Below, one piece after another: positions 1 to 7,518 of a stretch of 12,422 nucleotides of DNA. Numbering within the stretch: the stretch's first letter is position 1; every line of letters begins with the position of its first letter. Made by a program: the position numbers and the translations under genes. Origin of the DNA: Magnetococcales bacterium (lineage in GTDB: Bacteria; Pseudomonadota; Magnetococcia; Magnetococcales; JADFYX01). A model generated the notes under the pieces. The model saw nothing but the letters and a program-made list of their open reading frames with translations, was not told the DNA's origin and did no database searches. The DNA lies in NCBI GenBank assembly GCA_015232795.1, contig JADFYX010000043.1:1-12422 (forward strand). Reading direction: 5' to 3'.

Positions 1-916
1 GCTTGTAAAGGGTGATGATAGCTGTGAACCCAAACAGGCTTTGGCAGTTGCCAACCGTCTGGTTGATAGGGAAGAGGTAAAAGCTGTTATGGGCCATTTT
101 TGCTCTTCTACCACAATTACCGCTTCAGAAATATATGCCGATGCCGGGGTGTTGATGATTACTCCCGCTTCAACAAATCCCATGGTGACAGAACGTAGTC
201 TGCCAACGATTTTTCGCACCACAGGCCGGGATGATCAACAGGGTACTGTAGCTGCGGAGTTTGTCGTTAAAAAATTAAAATCCAAACGTATTGCCATAAT
301 TCACGATAAAACCACCTATGGTCATGGTTTGGCTAAGGCATTTCAAGCCCATATACACACTTTGGGGGTTGTTGAGGTTTTATTAGATGGTTTAACCCGT
401 GGTGAAAAAGATTTTAATGCTCTTGTTACCAAAATTAAAGGCAAACATGTAGATGTAGTCTATTTTGGTGGTATTCATAATGAAGCTGGACCTCTTGCCA
501 GACAGCTAAAAGAGCAGGGTGTTACGGCTCCTATGGTGTCCGGTGATGGCATTGTATCTGATGAATTTGTTCTCTCTGCTGGTGGTCCTGGTTATGCCGA
601 AGGGGTATATATGACTTTTGGGGCTGACCCGCGTAAAATACCAGCAGGGGCTTCTGTGGTTGCCGAGTATCGGAAAAAAGGGGTAGAACCAGAAGGTTAC
701 ACTCTATACTCTTATGCCACCATACAGGTTATAGCTGCTGCCATGGTTGGTGCTGAGACAACAACCGATGGCGAAAGAATGGCTGCATGGCTACACAAAA
801 ATGCAGTTGATACCATTATGGGTAAAAAATCTTGGGATAAAAAAGGTGATTTAACCATATTGGATTATGTAATGTATCGTTGGGACGCTAAAGGCGGTTA
901 TGGGGAAGTGGAGTAA
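1..916 (+). CDS. livK: Branched-chain amino acid ABC transporter, periplasmic substrate-binding protein (5' end missing)
   Basis: This is the periplasmic receptor that binds leucine, isoleucine or valine and delivers them to the LivHM permease. The frame (codons from base 2) is already open at the left edge and starts mid-protein with LVKGDDSCEPKQA, so the signal peptide and the first several dozen residues lie outside. About 305 residues are visible. The TTG at 41 is an internal leucine codon, not a start. Family hallmarks are the two cysteines (SCEPKQ and GHFCSS) that form a disulfide in LivJ/LivK proteins, the ligand-lobe stretch SEIYADAGVLMITPAST, and FRTTGRDDQQG just after it. The C terminus (ILDYVMYRWDAKGGYGEV) is typical and ends in TAA. 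It precedes livHMGF on the same strand across a 100-base gap that holds hairpins. The exact ligand preference cannot be read from sequence. Confidence 0.95.
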   Translation, partial: LVKGDDSCEPKQALAVANRLVDREEVKAVMGHFCSSTTITASEIYADAGVLMITPASTNPMVTERSLPTIFRTTGRDDQQGTVAAEFVVKKLKSKRIAIIHDKTTYGHGLAKAFQAHIHTLGVVEVLLDGLTRGEKDFNALVTKIKGKHVDVVYFGGIHNEAGPLARQLKEQGVTAPMVSGDGIVSDEFVLSAGGPGYAEGVYMTFGADPRKIPAGASVVAEYRKKGVEPEGYTLYSYATIQVIAAAMVGAETTTDGERMAAWLHKNAVDTIMGKKSWDKKGDLTILDYVMYRWDAKGGYGEVE

Positions 917-930
917 TTTCCCTTTATAAC

Positions 931-1000
931 CTTGGGGGCTTTGCCCCCAAACCCCCATCGGGGGAAATTATCTCCCCCGAACCCCCCGTAGGCGTTTTTT
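931..1000 (+). promoter_or_regulatory. G/C-run hairpin block between livK and livH, ending in a T-run
   Basis: The gap between livK and livH contains a perfect inverted repeat, TTGGGGGC / TTT / GCCCCCAA (932-950: 8-bp stem, 3-base loop). A second run of complementary bases follows and can pair in two exclusive ways: CCCCC/GGGGG at 952-956 with 960-964, or TCGGGGG/CCCCCGA at 958-964 with 974-980. Another C6 run lies at 982-987 and a T6 run at 995-1000. What is seen is strong folding potential in the transcript. The inference is that it protects the 3' end of livK mRNA or partly terminates transcription, so the receptor is made in excess over the membrane parts, as intergenic palindromes do in other periplasmic transport operons. 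The T-run lies about 14 bases past the last stem, so it is not a textbook terminator. Confidence 0.6.
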
Positions 1001-1016
1001 ATTAGTAACGGAGAAA

Positions 1017-1940
1017 ATGGACTTAATCATTCTAGGTCAGCAGTTGGTCAACGGTTTGGTGTTAGGCTCGATTTATGGCTTAATAGCCGTGGGTTATACC
1101 ATGGTTTACGGCATAATCGGCATGATTAACTTTGCCCATGGTGAGGTCTATATGATCTCTGCCTATATATCGGCTATTTTCCTGGCCATCATCACCACAT
1201 GGGGAGTCTCTTCAGTACCTGTGGTGCTGATTTTGGTTCTGTTTTCAACCATTCTTATAACGGCTCTCTACGGTTGGAGTATAGAGCGAGTCGCCTACCG
1301 ACCTCTACGCAATTCCACCCGTCTGGCTCCTCTTATATCTGCTATTGGTATCTCTCTTGTCTTGCAAAATTATGTGCGTTTGGGGCAGGGGGCTAAAAGC
1401 CAGGGCGTGCCTCCCTTGATAGAAGGTAGTTTTAAGTTTTATCTGGATAACCCAGACAGTTATATACAGATCACCATAATTCAGACCCTCATTATACTTG
1501 CCTCACTGGTTGGAATGGGAACTCTCCACTTTTTAATGCAAAAAACCGCCTTGGGTCGAGCTTGTCGCGCAACTCAGCAAGATAGAATCATGGCGCGGTT
1601 GTTGGGTATAGATACAGATAGGATTATCGCAACAGTTTTTGTGTTGGGATCTGCCATGGCTGCAATTGCCGGGGTGTTGGTTACTTTAAATTATGGCTCC
1701 TTTGATTTTCATGTGGGCTTTGTTACCGGAATAAAGGCTTTTACCGCAGCGGTACTTGGAGGGATCGGCTCACTACCGGGAGCGATGCTTGGTGGTCTTA
1801 TTTTGGGACTTTCAGAATCTTTTTTCTCCGGTTTTATCAATACCGATTACAAAGATGTCTTTGCCTTTAGCATTTTGGTGTTGGTGTTGATTTTTAAACC
1901 CAGTGGTCTTCTGGGTGTGGCTGAAGTGGAAAAAGTCTAA
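1017..1940 (+). CDS. livH: Branched-chain amino acid ABC transporter permease LivH
   Basis: This is one of the two inner-membrane permeases of the high-affinity branched-chain amino acid importer; it pairs with LivM to form the channel. The 307 residues match the usual family length. They contain several hydrophobic membrane segments and the family motif GYTMVYGIIGMINFAHGE near residues 26-43. A cytoplasmic coupling loop, GRACRATQQDRIMARLLGI, docks on the ATPases, and the region AVLGGIGSLPGAMLGG follows near the C terminus. The ATG at 1017 is preceded by GGAG (1010-1013) at an unusually short spacing of 3 bases, so initiation may be inefficient. The start still fits the family, whose N terminus lies just ahead of this first helix. 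The TAA stop is directly followed by the livM ATG with no spacer. Confidence 0.96.
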   Translation: MDLIILGQQLVNGLVLGSIYGLIAVGYTMVYGIIGMINFAHGEVYMISAYISAIFLAIITTWGVSSVPVVLILVLFSTILITALYGWSIERVAYRPLRNSTRLAPLISAIGISLVLQNYVRLGQGAKSQGVPPLIEGSFKFYLDNPDSYIQITIIQTLIILASLVGMGTLHFLMQKTALGRACRATQQDRIMARLLGIDTDRIIATVFVLGSAMAAIAGVLVTLNYGSFDFHVGFVTGIKAFTAAVLGGIGSLPGAMLGGLILGLSESFFSGFINTDYKDVFAFSILVLVLIFKPSGLLGVAEVEKV

Positions 1941-3236
1941 ATGAAAAAAGCCATTCAACAATCTCTCATTGCTGGTGTGGTGGCCTTCTTGGTTTTTGGC
2001 CCGATATCTGGGTTGGTGCTTACTGGTTATACAGTCGATTATCATGGTGAAAGACCTTTGCTAATGGCTTTGGTTGTTGCCCTTGGCCGTTTTGCTTTTA
2101 CCATTCTGGCAGATTCCAAACAGGGTGAAAAGCTCTCCCAAGCTCTGTTTGGTCGTCGTGATGGTGGTGTTACCGTATCAAGAGGCGAGAGCCAAAACTA
2201 TTTATTACTGTTTGGGGGGCTGGCTGTAGCTTTTGCCCTGCCGTTTGTATTGAGTAAATATTGGCTGTCTGTGGCTGTTTTGGCCCTTATATATGTTCTT
2301 TTGGCAATGGGGCTTAATATTGTTGTGGGCTTGGCTGGACTTCTAGATCTGGGCTTTGTCGCTTTTTATGCGGTGGGTGCTTACGGTTATGCTTTGGGGT
2401 ATCAATATTTAGGTTTGGGATTTTGGTCTGCCATCCCTTTTGGGGCATTTTTAGCTGCCTGTTTTGGCGTGGTGTTGGGTTTTCCGGTGTTGCGTATGCA
2501 TGGGGACTATCTGGCTATTGTCACCTTGGGATTTGGAGAGATAATACGGTTGGTTTTAAATAACTGGGTCTCTTTTACAGGTGGTCCCAGTGGAGTTTTT
2601 GTGCCTCCAGCAACTCTGTTGGGACTGGAATTTACCCGGAAAGCTAAACAGGGTGGCGAGCCGTTTCACCAATTTTTTGATATTGCCTACTCCAGTAGTT
2701 TTCGTACTATTTTTCTCTATTGTGTGCTTTTGTTGCTGGTGATTGGCATTACCTTTTTTGTGGTTCGTCTTCGCAATATGCCTCTGGGACGCGCGTGGGA
2801 AGCGTTGCGTGAGGATGAAATAGCTTGCCGTTCGTTGGGTATAAATCATGTAACCACCAAACTGTCGGCATTTGCCATGGGAGCGATGGTTGGTGGTTTG
2901 GGTGGGGTGTTTTTTGCAGCTTCACAGGGGTTTGTAAATCCTACTTCATTCACATTTTTTGAATCGGCCCTGATTTTGGCTATAGTTGTTTTAGGAGGTC
3001 TGGGTTCTACCTTTGGGGTGATTGTTGCTGCTCTTATTTTAACTGTATTACCAGAGCTACTAAGGGATTTCTCTCAGTACCGAATGTTAATTTTTGGTTT
3101 GGCTATGGTTTTAATGATGATCTGGCGACCAAGAGGTTTGGTGCGCCCCAAACGACCTATGTTTAACCTAGATTCGGCAGTTGTCGTTATACAGACACCG
3201 CCAACAGCCGAATCTAAGTTTGTGGTTGGTAATTAG
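1941..3236 (+). CDS. livM: Branched-chain amino acid ABC transporter permease LivM
   Basis: This is the second permease subunit, which forms the membrane pore with LivH. At 431 residues it is the long form: an N-terminal extension of about 90 residues with its own hydrophobic helices and a charged linker (DSKQGEKLSQALFGRRDGG) precedes the conserved core. Core motifs include MGLNIVVGLAGLLDLGFVAF, MHGDYLAIVTLGFGEIIRL, GGPSGV, the coupling loop GRAWEALREDEIACRSLGIN, and ILAIVVLGGLGSTFGV. The C terminus, RPRGLVRPKRP, is the usual short basic tail. The ATG abuts the livH stop, and a weak TGGA lies about 10 bases upstream within livH, consistent with translational coupling. The TAG stop abuts the livG ATG. 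Confidence 0.96.
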   Translation: MKKAIQQSLIAGVVAFLVFGPISGLVLTGYTVDYHGERPLLMALVVALGRFAFTILADSKQGEKLSQALFGRRDGGVTVSRGESQNYLLLFGGLAVAFALPFVLSKYWLSVAVLALIYVLLAMGLNIVVGLAGLLDLGFVAFYAVGAYGYALGYQYLGLGFWSAIPFGAFLAACFGVVLGFPVLRMHGDYLAIVTLGFGEIIRLVLNNWVSFTGGPSGVFVPPATLLGLEFTRKAKQGGEPFHQFFDIAYSSSFRTIFLYCVLLLLVIGITFFVVRLRNMPLGRAWEALREDEIACRSLGINHVTTKLSAFAMGAMVGGLGGVFFAASQGFVNPTSFTFFESALILAIVVLGGLGSTFGVIVAALILTVLPELLRDFSQYRMLIFGLAMVLMMIWRPRGLVRPKRPMFNLDSAVVVIQTPPTAESKFVVGN

Positions 3237-4106
3237 ATGTTGCTCACAGTTAAAAATTTAACCATGAAATTTGGTGGTGTTATAGCTCTAAACAAAGTTA
3301 GTTTTGGGGTAGAGGCGGGGAGTATCACAGCCCTTATTGGTCCTAACGGTGCTGGCAAAACCACTGCTTTTAACTGTATCACAGGATTTTATAAGGCTAG
3401 CTCTGGTGAGTTATCTCTTGCCCAGGAAGATGATGAACCCACTGATCTGTTGGCAATTTTGGGAGAGAAATTTCAACTTGGTGATTTTATCAATCCCGTA
3501 AGCTTTGCGCATCGCCTCTACTATAAAATGTTTGGTGGTGCACACCGGGTCACAAGGGCTGGTGTGGTTAGAACATTTCAAAATGTTCGCCTTTTTAAAG
3601 AGATGACAGTTATGGAGAACCTTTTGGTTGCCCAACGCCAGAGGTTAAACCATAATTTATTTGCCGGGGTGATAAAAAGCAGTGCATTTATAAATGTCGA
3701 ATCCCAAGCTGTAGCCAAAGGGGCTGAATGGCTTGAATTTTTTGGAATATTAGATTCTGCAAACAGGTTGGCAGGAGAGCTACCCTATGGGGACCAACGA
3801 CTGCTGGAAATAGCCCGTGCTCTTTGTACTGAGCCAAAGTTAATATGTCTGGATGAGCCAGCAGCAGGGTTGAATCCACAAGAGACCCAACAACTTAACA
3901 GCCATATTCGCCAGCTTAGGGATGAATATAACATCACGGTTTTGCTAATTGAACATGATATGGGGTTGGTTATGGATATATCAGATCATGTTGTGGTTTT
4001 GGACCATGGAGAGGTGATTGCAGCAGGCACCCCCGCAGAGGTGCAAAATGATGAGGAGGTATTGCGAGCCTATTTAGGACTTGTAGATGATGAGGAGGTT
4101 GTCTAA
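3237..4106 (+). CDS. livG: Branched-chain amino acid ABC transporter ATP-binding protein LivG, with an insertion
   Basis: This is one of the two cytoplasmic ATPases that power LivHM. The Walker A motif is GPNGAGKTT (residues 35-43). The Q-loop is RTFQNVRLF (Q115), the signature is the LivG-type LPYGDQRLLEIARAL in place of LSGGQ, Walker B is LICLDEPAAGLNP, and the switch histidine is in LLIEHDM. At 289 residues it is longer than the roughly 255 of enterobacterial LivG. The extra length lies between Walker A and the Q-loop (about residues 62-104), including FINPVSFAHRLYYKMFGG. The start abuts the livM stop and I see no convincing Shine-Dalgarno, so it is probably translated by coupling. The C terminus is acidic (LVDDEEVV) and its codons carry the livF ribosome site. 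Confidence 0.96.
   Translation: MLLTVKNLTMKFGGVIALNKVSFGVEAGSITALIGPNGAGKTTAFNCITGFYKASSGELSLAQEDDEPTDLLAILGEKFQLGDFINPVSFAHRLYYKMFGGAHRVTRAGVVRTFQNVRLFKEMTVMENLLVAQRQRLNHNLFAGVIKSSAFINVESQAVAKGAEWLEFFGILDSANRLAGELPYGDQRLLEIARALCTEPKLICLDEPAAGLNPQETQQLNSHIRQLRDEYNITVLLIEHDMGLVMDISDHVVVLDHGEVIAAGTPAEVQNDEEVLRAYLGLVDDEEVV
3420..3548 (+). other. Insertion between Walker A and Q-loop of LivG
   Basis: This segment encodes about residues 62-104 of LivG. The distance from the Walker A lysine (K41) to the Q-loop glutamine (Q115) is 74 residues. In the E. coli protein, as I recall its sequence, it is about 43. The inserted part is acidic first (QEDDEPTD) and then amphipathic and aromatic (FAHRLYYKMFGG). 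It sits in the region of the nucleotide-binding domain next to the coupling interface. The reading frame and the flanking motifs are intact, so this is a genuine extension and not an artefact. Confidence 0.65.
4092..4098 (+). promoter_or_regulatory. Strong ribosome binding site for livF
   Basis: GAGGAGG lies 8 bases upstream of the livF ATG, inside the last codons of livG. It is the clearest Shine-Dalgarno in the operon, in contrast to livG, which has none visible. It supports the ATG at 4107 as the start. Confidence 0.75.
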
Positions 4107-4826
4107 ATGGCTCTACCTCCTATTCTAAAAATTGAGTCTATCAACGTATCTTATGGTCCTGTGCGAGCCATAAATGGGGTATCTCTCTACATTGATAAGG
4201 GAGAGATAGTTACCTTGATTGGAGCTAATGGAGCGGGAAAATCAACTCTGCTAATGGCAATTTTCGGCACACCCCAACCCGATTGTGGGCTGGTATTGTT
4301 TGAAGGCATTGATATAAGCCGTACTCCCACACACCATATAGCTCAGATGGGTATCGCTTTGGTTCCTGAGGGACGGCGGATTTTTTCTGCCATGACTGTC
4401 GAAGAAAATTTAATTATGGGTTGGGTTCCCACAAATGCAATAAGTGAAACAGAAGAAAAAGAGCGAATAATGGATATGTTTCCCATTTTGGGAGAACGGC
4501 GTTTCCAGAGGGCAGGAACACTATCTGGGGGTGAGCAGCAGATGCTGGCAATAGGCCGGGCTTTAATGAGTCGCCCCCGATTGCTACTGTTGGATGAGCC
4601 TAGTTTGGGGCTGGCTCCGCAGATAATTCAGCAAATATTTAAAATATTAAAAGATATCTCCAAAATGGGAACTACTATTTTTTTGGTGGAACAAAACGCC
4701 AATAAGGCTTTACAGTTGGCAGACCGGGGTTATGTTCTTGTTGGGGGCAAAATAGAGTTGGCTGGCAGTGGGCAAGATCTTTTGCATAATCCTCAGGTGC
4801 GAAAAGCATATCTTGGGGGACATTAG
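4107..4826 (+). CDS. livF: Branched-chain amino acid ABC transporter ATP-binding protein LivF
   Basis: This is the second ATPase of the importer, acting as a heterodimer with LivG on the cytoplasmic face of LivHM. Walker A is GANGAGKST (residues 39-47). The family segment MGIALVPEGRRIFSAMTVEENL contains the Q-loop region, the signature is LSGGEQQMLAIGRALMSRP, Walker B is LLLLDEPSLGLAP, and the switch region is FLVEQNANKAL, in which Q replaces the more usual D and no H is present, as is normal for LivF. The 239 residues match the family length, and the C terminus RKAYLGGH is typical. The start abuts the livG stop and has a strong GAGGAGG. The TAG stop overlaps the GTG start of pgpA by one base. 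Confidence 0.97.
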   Translation: MALPPILKIESINVSYGPVRAINGVSLYIDKGEIVTLIGANGAGKSTLLMAIFGTPQPDCGLVLFEGIDISRTPTHHIAQMGIALVPEGRRIFSAMTVEENLIMGWVPTNAISETEEKERIMDMFPILGERRFQRAGTLSGGEQQMLAIGRALMSRPRLLLLDEPSLGLAPQIIQQIFKILKDISKMGTTIFLVEQNANKALQLADRGYVLVGGKIELAGSGQDLLHNPQVRKAYLGGH

Positions 4827-5296
4827 TGTCTATAACAGGTAGTAGAGAAAAGCTGGCAATGTTCATTGCTACCCTGGGTTACATTGGCAAGCTACCCAAA
4901 GCACCTGGTACATTTGGTACATTGGCTACATTACCTCTGTGTTATCTGGTTATGGAGTTGGGGCTGTCGGTCCATATTTTGGTAACGGTGCTAGTAACAG
5001 TTGTTGGTGTTTGGGCAGCTAACGTTGCGGTAAAGGTAATAGGGCAAGAAGATCCTTCACAAGTTGTGGTAGATGAAGCCGCAGGCATATTATTAACCTT
5101 GATTGCAGCACCATCTGGCTGGTTATGGTTTGGTGTTGGTTTTGTTCTCTTTCGACTGTTTGATATTTGGAAACCCTGGCCTGTTGGCTGGCTGGATAAA
5201 AACTTGAAAGGGGGGCTTGGCATTATGGCTGATGATATAGCTGCTGGTATTTATGCCTTTCTATTTCTAAATCTTTTTTCCTGGTTGATGAGGTAG
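4826..5296 (+). CDS. pgpA: Phosphatidylglycerophosphatase A
   Basis: This inner-membrane phosphatase removes the phosphate from phosphatidylglycerophosphate to give phosphatidylglycerol. The 156 residues match the family. Motifs in order are KAPGTFGTLATLP (near residues 25-37), VVDEAAGILLTL, LFRLFDIWKPWP, and GGLGIMADDIAAG; the acidic residues in VDE and ADD are the likely metal and catalytic site. Hydrophobic helices lie between the motifs. The GTG start overlaps the last base of the livF stop and has GGGGGA 5 bases upstream. An ATG at 4860 would shorten the protein by 11 residues without losing any motif, but it has a poorer ribosome site. Its link to the liv operon is positional, and no shared pathway is implied. 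Confidence 0.94.
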   Translation: MSITGSREKLAMFIATLGYIGKLPKAPGTFGTLATLPLCYLVMELGLSVHILVTVLVTVVGVWAANVAVKVIGQEDPSQVVVDEAAGILLTLIAAPSGWLWFGVGFVLFRLFDIWKPWPVGWLDKNLKGGLGIMADDIAAGIYAFLFLNLFSWLMR

Positions 5297-5299
5297 TTA

Positions 5300-6445
5300 A
5301 TGAAATCTCTTTTGGTCATACAACGCTGGAATGATACGGAATCTTTAACCCCCGCTTCGGGTCGTCCATACTTGGACCTACTTCTCAACACTCTGGGTTT
5401 TGGGCAAATTGATGTTTTGGAGTTAACACCGGGGGAGCGGTTTGACCTTGATAAAGTTGATAAAGAGGTGCGTTTAATACTGGTGCAAGGGCAATCAAGT
5501 AGCAGTATTGCCGACGGTGGTCGCTTGCGTCGATCTTTGCTCTCAAGTTTAGGCCTCTCTTTGGGGCTAGATTCTGAAGGCTCGGACCGTTTACGGGTAG
5601 TGGGTGCCAGACCGCTTTATGACAGTAAAGATGTGGTAGCAGGTTTTGCCATTAAACGCCATGGGCGTATTTTTGCCTATTTTGAAAACTCTGTTTGGGA
5701 TCTTAACAGATCTTTTAGTCAAGTTATGCTCGCTTTTTTAACAGAGGAACGCAGTTCACGGCGCATTCGTTTTCATGAATGTTGGCTGGTTGAAGGTGTA
5801 GGCCACACTGTTGATATGGCTATGTTTATGGAAGAAGAAGAGCTTGCCCAGTGTCATTTAAAATATCTTCCTACGGGGGATGTGGCTATATTAATGCCCA
5901 AATTTATGGGTGATGAGTTTAAAAATCGTCTGAAAGGCCGTCTGCAAAACCGCCTTTATGCCATGGAATCCCAATCATTGGAGGAGGGGCTTGGCGATTT
6001 ATTGCGTAAAAACAGTGCCACAGTTGCAACCGCAGAGTCATGTACCGCAGGTTTAATCTCTGCAAGACTGGCTTCTACTCCTGGCAGTAGTGATTATCTC
6101 CTCTCTGCTTATGTGACATACTCCAGACAAGCAAAGATGGCAAGCCTGGGTGTTGCAGAGGTGTTAATAGATAAATTTGGGGAAGTAAGCCGGGAGATTG
6201 CTATCGGCATGGCCAGGGGAGCTTTGAAAGCTGCTGGATCAAGCTTGGCAGTATCTGCTACAGGTATAGCTGGTCCTGGTGGAGGTAGTGATGACAAGCC
6301 TGTAGGCACGGTTTATCTTGCTGTGGTCTCTAGTGATGGCAATGTTTTGGAGCATAAAGGTTTTTACAAAGGCAACCGTGATAGAATACGCCTGCAAGCC
6401 AGCCAAACAGCTCTCCATATGCTAAGAAGAATAATATCTGCGTAA
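5300..6445 (+). CDS. cinA: CinA-family protein: intact C-terminal nicotinamide-nucleotide amidohydrolase domain, divergent N-terminal half
   Basis: The C-terminal domain (about residues 226-380) is a clear CinA/PncC-type domain, which hydrolyses nicotinamide mononucleotide to nicotinic acid mononucleotide in pyridine-nucleotide salvage. Motifs are VATAESCTAG (243-252), PGSSDYLLSAYVTYSRQAKM (261-280), GEVSREIAIGMARG, and VSATGIAGPGGGSDDKPVGT (318-337). Full-length CinA carries an N-terminal MoCF-like pyrophosphatase domain. Here the first 220 or so residues lack its GDELL and GGLGPT motifs. They keep only a faint match further on: AGFAIKRHGRIFAYF where CinA has the conserved PGF and LPG segments, and RFHECWLVEGVGHTVDMAM followed by KYLPTGDVAI, like the domain junction. 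The ATG at 5300 has GAGG (5290-5293) 6 bases upstream and lies 3 bases after the pgpA stop. The pgpA-cinA adjacency is common in proteobacteria. Confidence 0.87.
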   Translation: MKSLLVIQRWNDTESLTPASGRPYLDLLLNTLGFGQIDVLELTPGERFDLDKVDKEVRLILVQGQSSSSIADGGRLRRSLLSSLGLSLGLDSEGSDRLRVVGARPLYDSKDVVAGFAIKRHGRIFAYFENSVWDLNRSFSQVMLAFLTEERSSRRIRFHECWLVEGVGHTVDMAMFMEEEELAQCHLKYLPTGDVAILMPKFMGDEFKNRLKGRLQNRLYAMESQSLEEGLGDLLRKNSATVATAESCTAGLISARLASTPGSSDYLLSAYVTYSRQAKMASLGVAEVLIDKFGEVSREIAIGMARGALKAAGSSLAVSATGIAGPGGGSDDKPVGTVYLAVVSSDGNVLEHKGFYKGNRDRIRLQASQTALHMLRRIISA

Positions 6446-6465
6446 TTTCAGGCTGAAAAATTAAT

Positions 6466-7506
6466 ATGAAAGTAAGTATTGGCATGAATCTACAGCCCGG
6501 TGCTTGGGGCGGTGGAAACCAGTTTGGCAAGGCTTTGAGCAACTATCTGCAAGCCCGTGGGGTTGAAGTCTGTTATGACCTTGACGACCCTGACATTGAT
6601 ATAATTTTACTGGCAGAGCCAAACTCCCGCTTGCGTATTTCTGCCTATGGTCATAAAGAGATATTACGCTATCTTGCCATGAAAAATCGCAAGGCATTGG
6701 TGGTGCATCGTATTAACAACACCAGTGAAGCCCGTGATGATGAAAAAAAAGAGTTTAATAAATTTCGTATAGATGCCAATAGGGTTGCCGACCATACAGT
6801 TTTTGTCAGTAATTGGGTTAGGGAGCGTTATATTGCATCAGGTTTCGCATTATCACGACCTTCTAGTACAATATTAAACGGTAGTGATAACAAACTGTGG
6901 AAGCCTATTCCAAAAAAGGGTGCAAAATCCAAAAAACTAAAATTGGTAACCCACCATTGGAGCAACCACTGGAACAAGGGTTTTGCCGTCTATCAGCAGC
7001 TTGATAACATGCTGGCTGATCCTGTGTGGAGCGACAGAGTTGAATTTACCTATATCGGTCGCCTACCAGATGGTTTTGCATTTAAAAACAGCAAATATTT
7101 AGAACCTCTCTCCGGTAAGCCCCTGGCAATTGCCCTATCCGGTCATGATGCCTATGTGACCGGGGCTATGCATGAATCGGGAGGTCATCATAATCTTGAG
7201 GCAGGATTTTGTGGTCTGCCTATTCTCTACTTAAAAAGCGGTTCCATGCCGGAATATTGCCAGGGATTTGGCCTGGAGTTCACCATGGAGACCTTTGAGG
7301 CCAAACTAGAAGAGATGGTCCAAGATTGGCAAAAATGGCAGAAAAAAATGCCCGCTTTTCCCCATGCAGCAGAAAATATGTGCAGCCAATATTATGCCCT
7401 GTTTCAGGAGTTGCTCATTAAACAACAAGAGGTGCGGGCCAGAAGAAACTGGTTAAATAATCTGCCTTGGGTGTGGAGAACCTTGTTTAGAAGTAACAAA
7501 TCATAA
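6466..7506 (+). CDS. GT-B fold (GT4-like) glycosyltransferase
   Basis: This is a probable cytoplasmic or membrane-associated transferase that moves a sugar from a nucleotide donor to an unknown acceptor. The N terminus has an extended loop, MNLQPGAWGGGNQFGKAL (residues 7-24), like the Gly-rich acceptor-side loop of GT4 enzymes. Mid-protein are VSNWVRERY and ILNGSDNKLWKP, which correspond to the linker between the two Rossmann domains. The donor site HESGGHHNLEAGFCGLPILY contains the EX7E pattern (E237 and E245). The C terminus is amphipathic and basic, with many Trp and Arg. There is no signal peptide. The ATG at 6466 has only a weak AGG 13 bases upstream, and an in-frame ATG at 6484 is less likely because it would remove the first beta strand. 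It lies 20 bases after cinA and ends 12 bases from the convergent RTX gene. The acceptor could be surface polysaccharide or a protein, and sequence alone does not decide. Confidence 0.82.
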   Translation: MKVSIGMNLQPGAWGGGNQFGKALSNYLQARGVEVCYDLDDPDIDIILLAEPNSRLRISAYGHKEILRYLAMKNRKALVVHRINNTSEARDDEKKEFNKFRIDANRVADHTVFVSNWVRERYIASGFALSRPSSTILNGSDNKLWKPIPKKGAKSKKLKLVTHHWSNHWNKGFAVYQQLDNMLADPVWSDRVEFTYIGRLPDGFAFKNSKYLEPLSGKPLAIALSGHDAYVTGAMHESGGHHNLEAGFCGLPILYLKSGSMPEYCQGFGLEFTMETFEAKLEEMVQDWQKWQKKMPAFPHAAENMCSQYYALFQELLIKQQEVRARRNWLNNLPWVWRTLFRSNKS

Positions 7507-7518
7507 AATTTACTTTGT

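Noticed and set aside
41..43. TTG as start of livK
   Set aside because: The upstream in-frame codons encode conserved LivK sequence (GDDSCEPKQA), so the gene begins outside the window.
6447..6457. Short inverted repeat TTCAG-G-CTGAA between cinA and the glycosyltransferase
   Set aside because: A 5-bp stem with a one-base loop cannot form a stable hairpin; there is no T-run, and it could easily occur by chance.
7491..7515. Possible terminator hairpin between the convergent glycosyltransferase and RTX genes (AAGTAA / TTACTT)
   Set aside because: The stem is only 6 bp, all but one or two pairs are A-T, and the loop is 13 bases; too weak to call a terminator.
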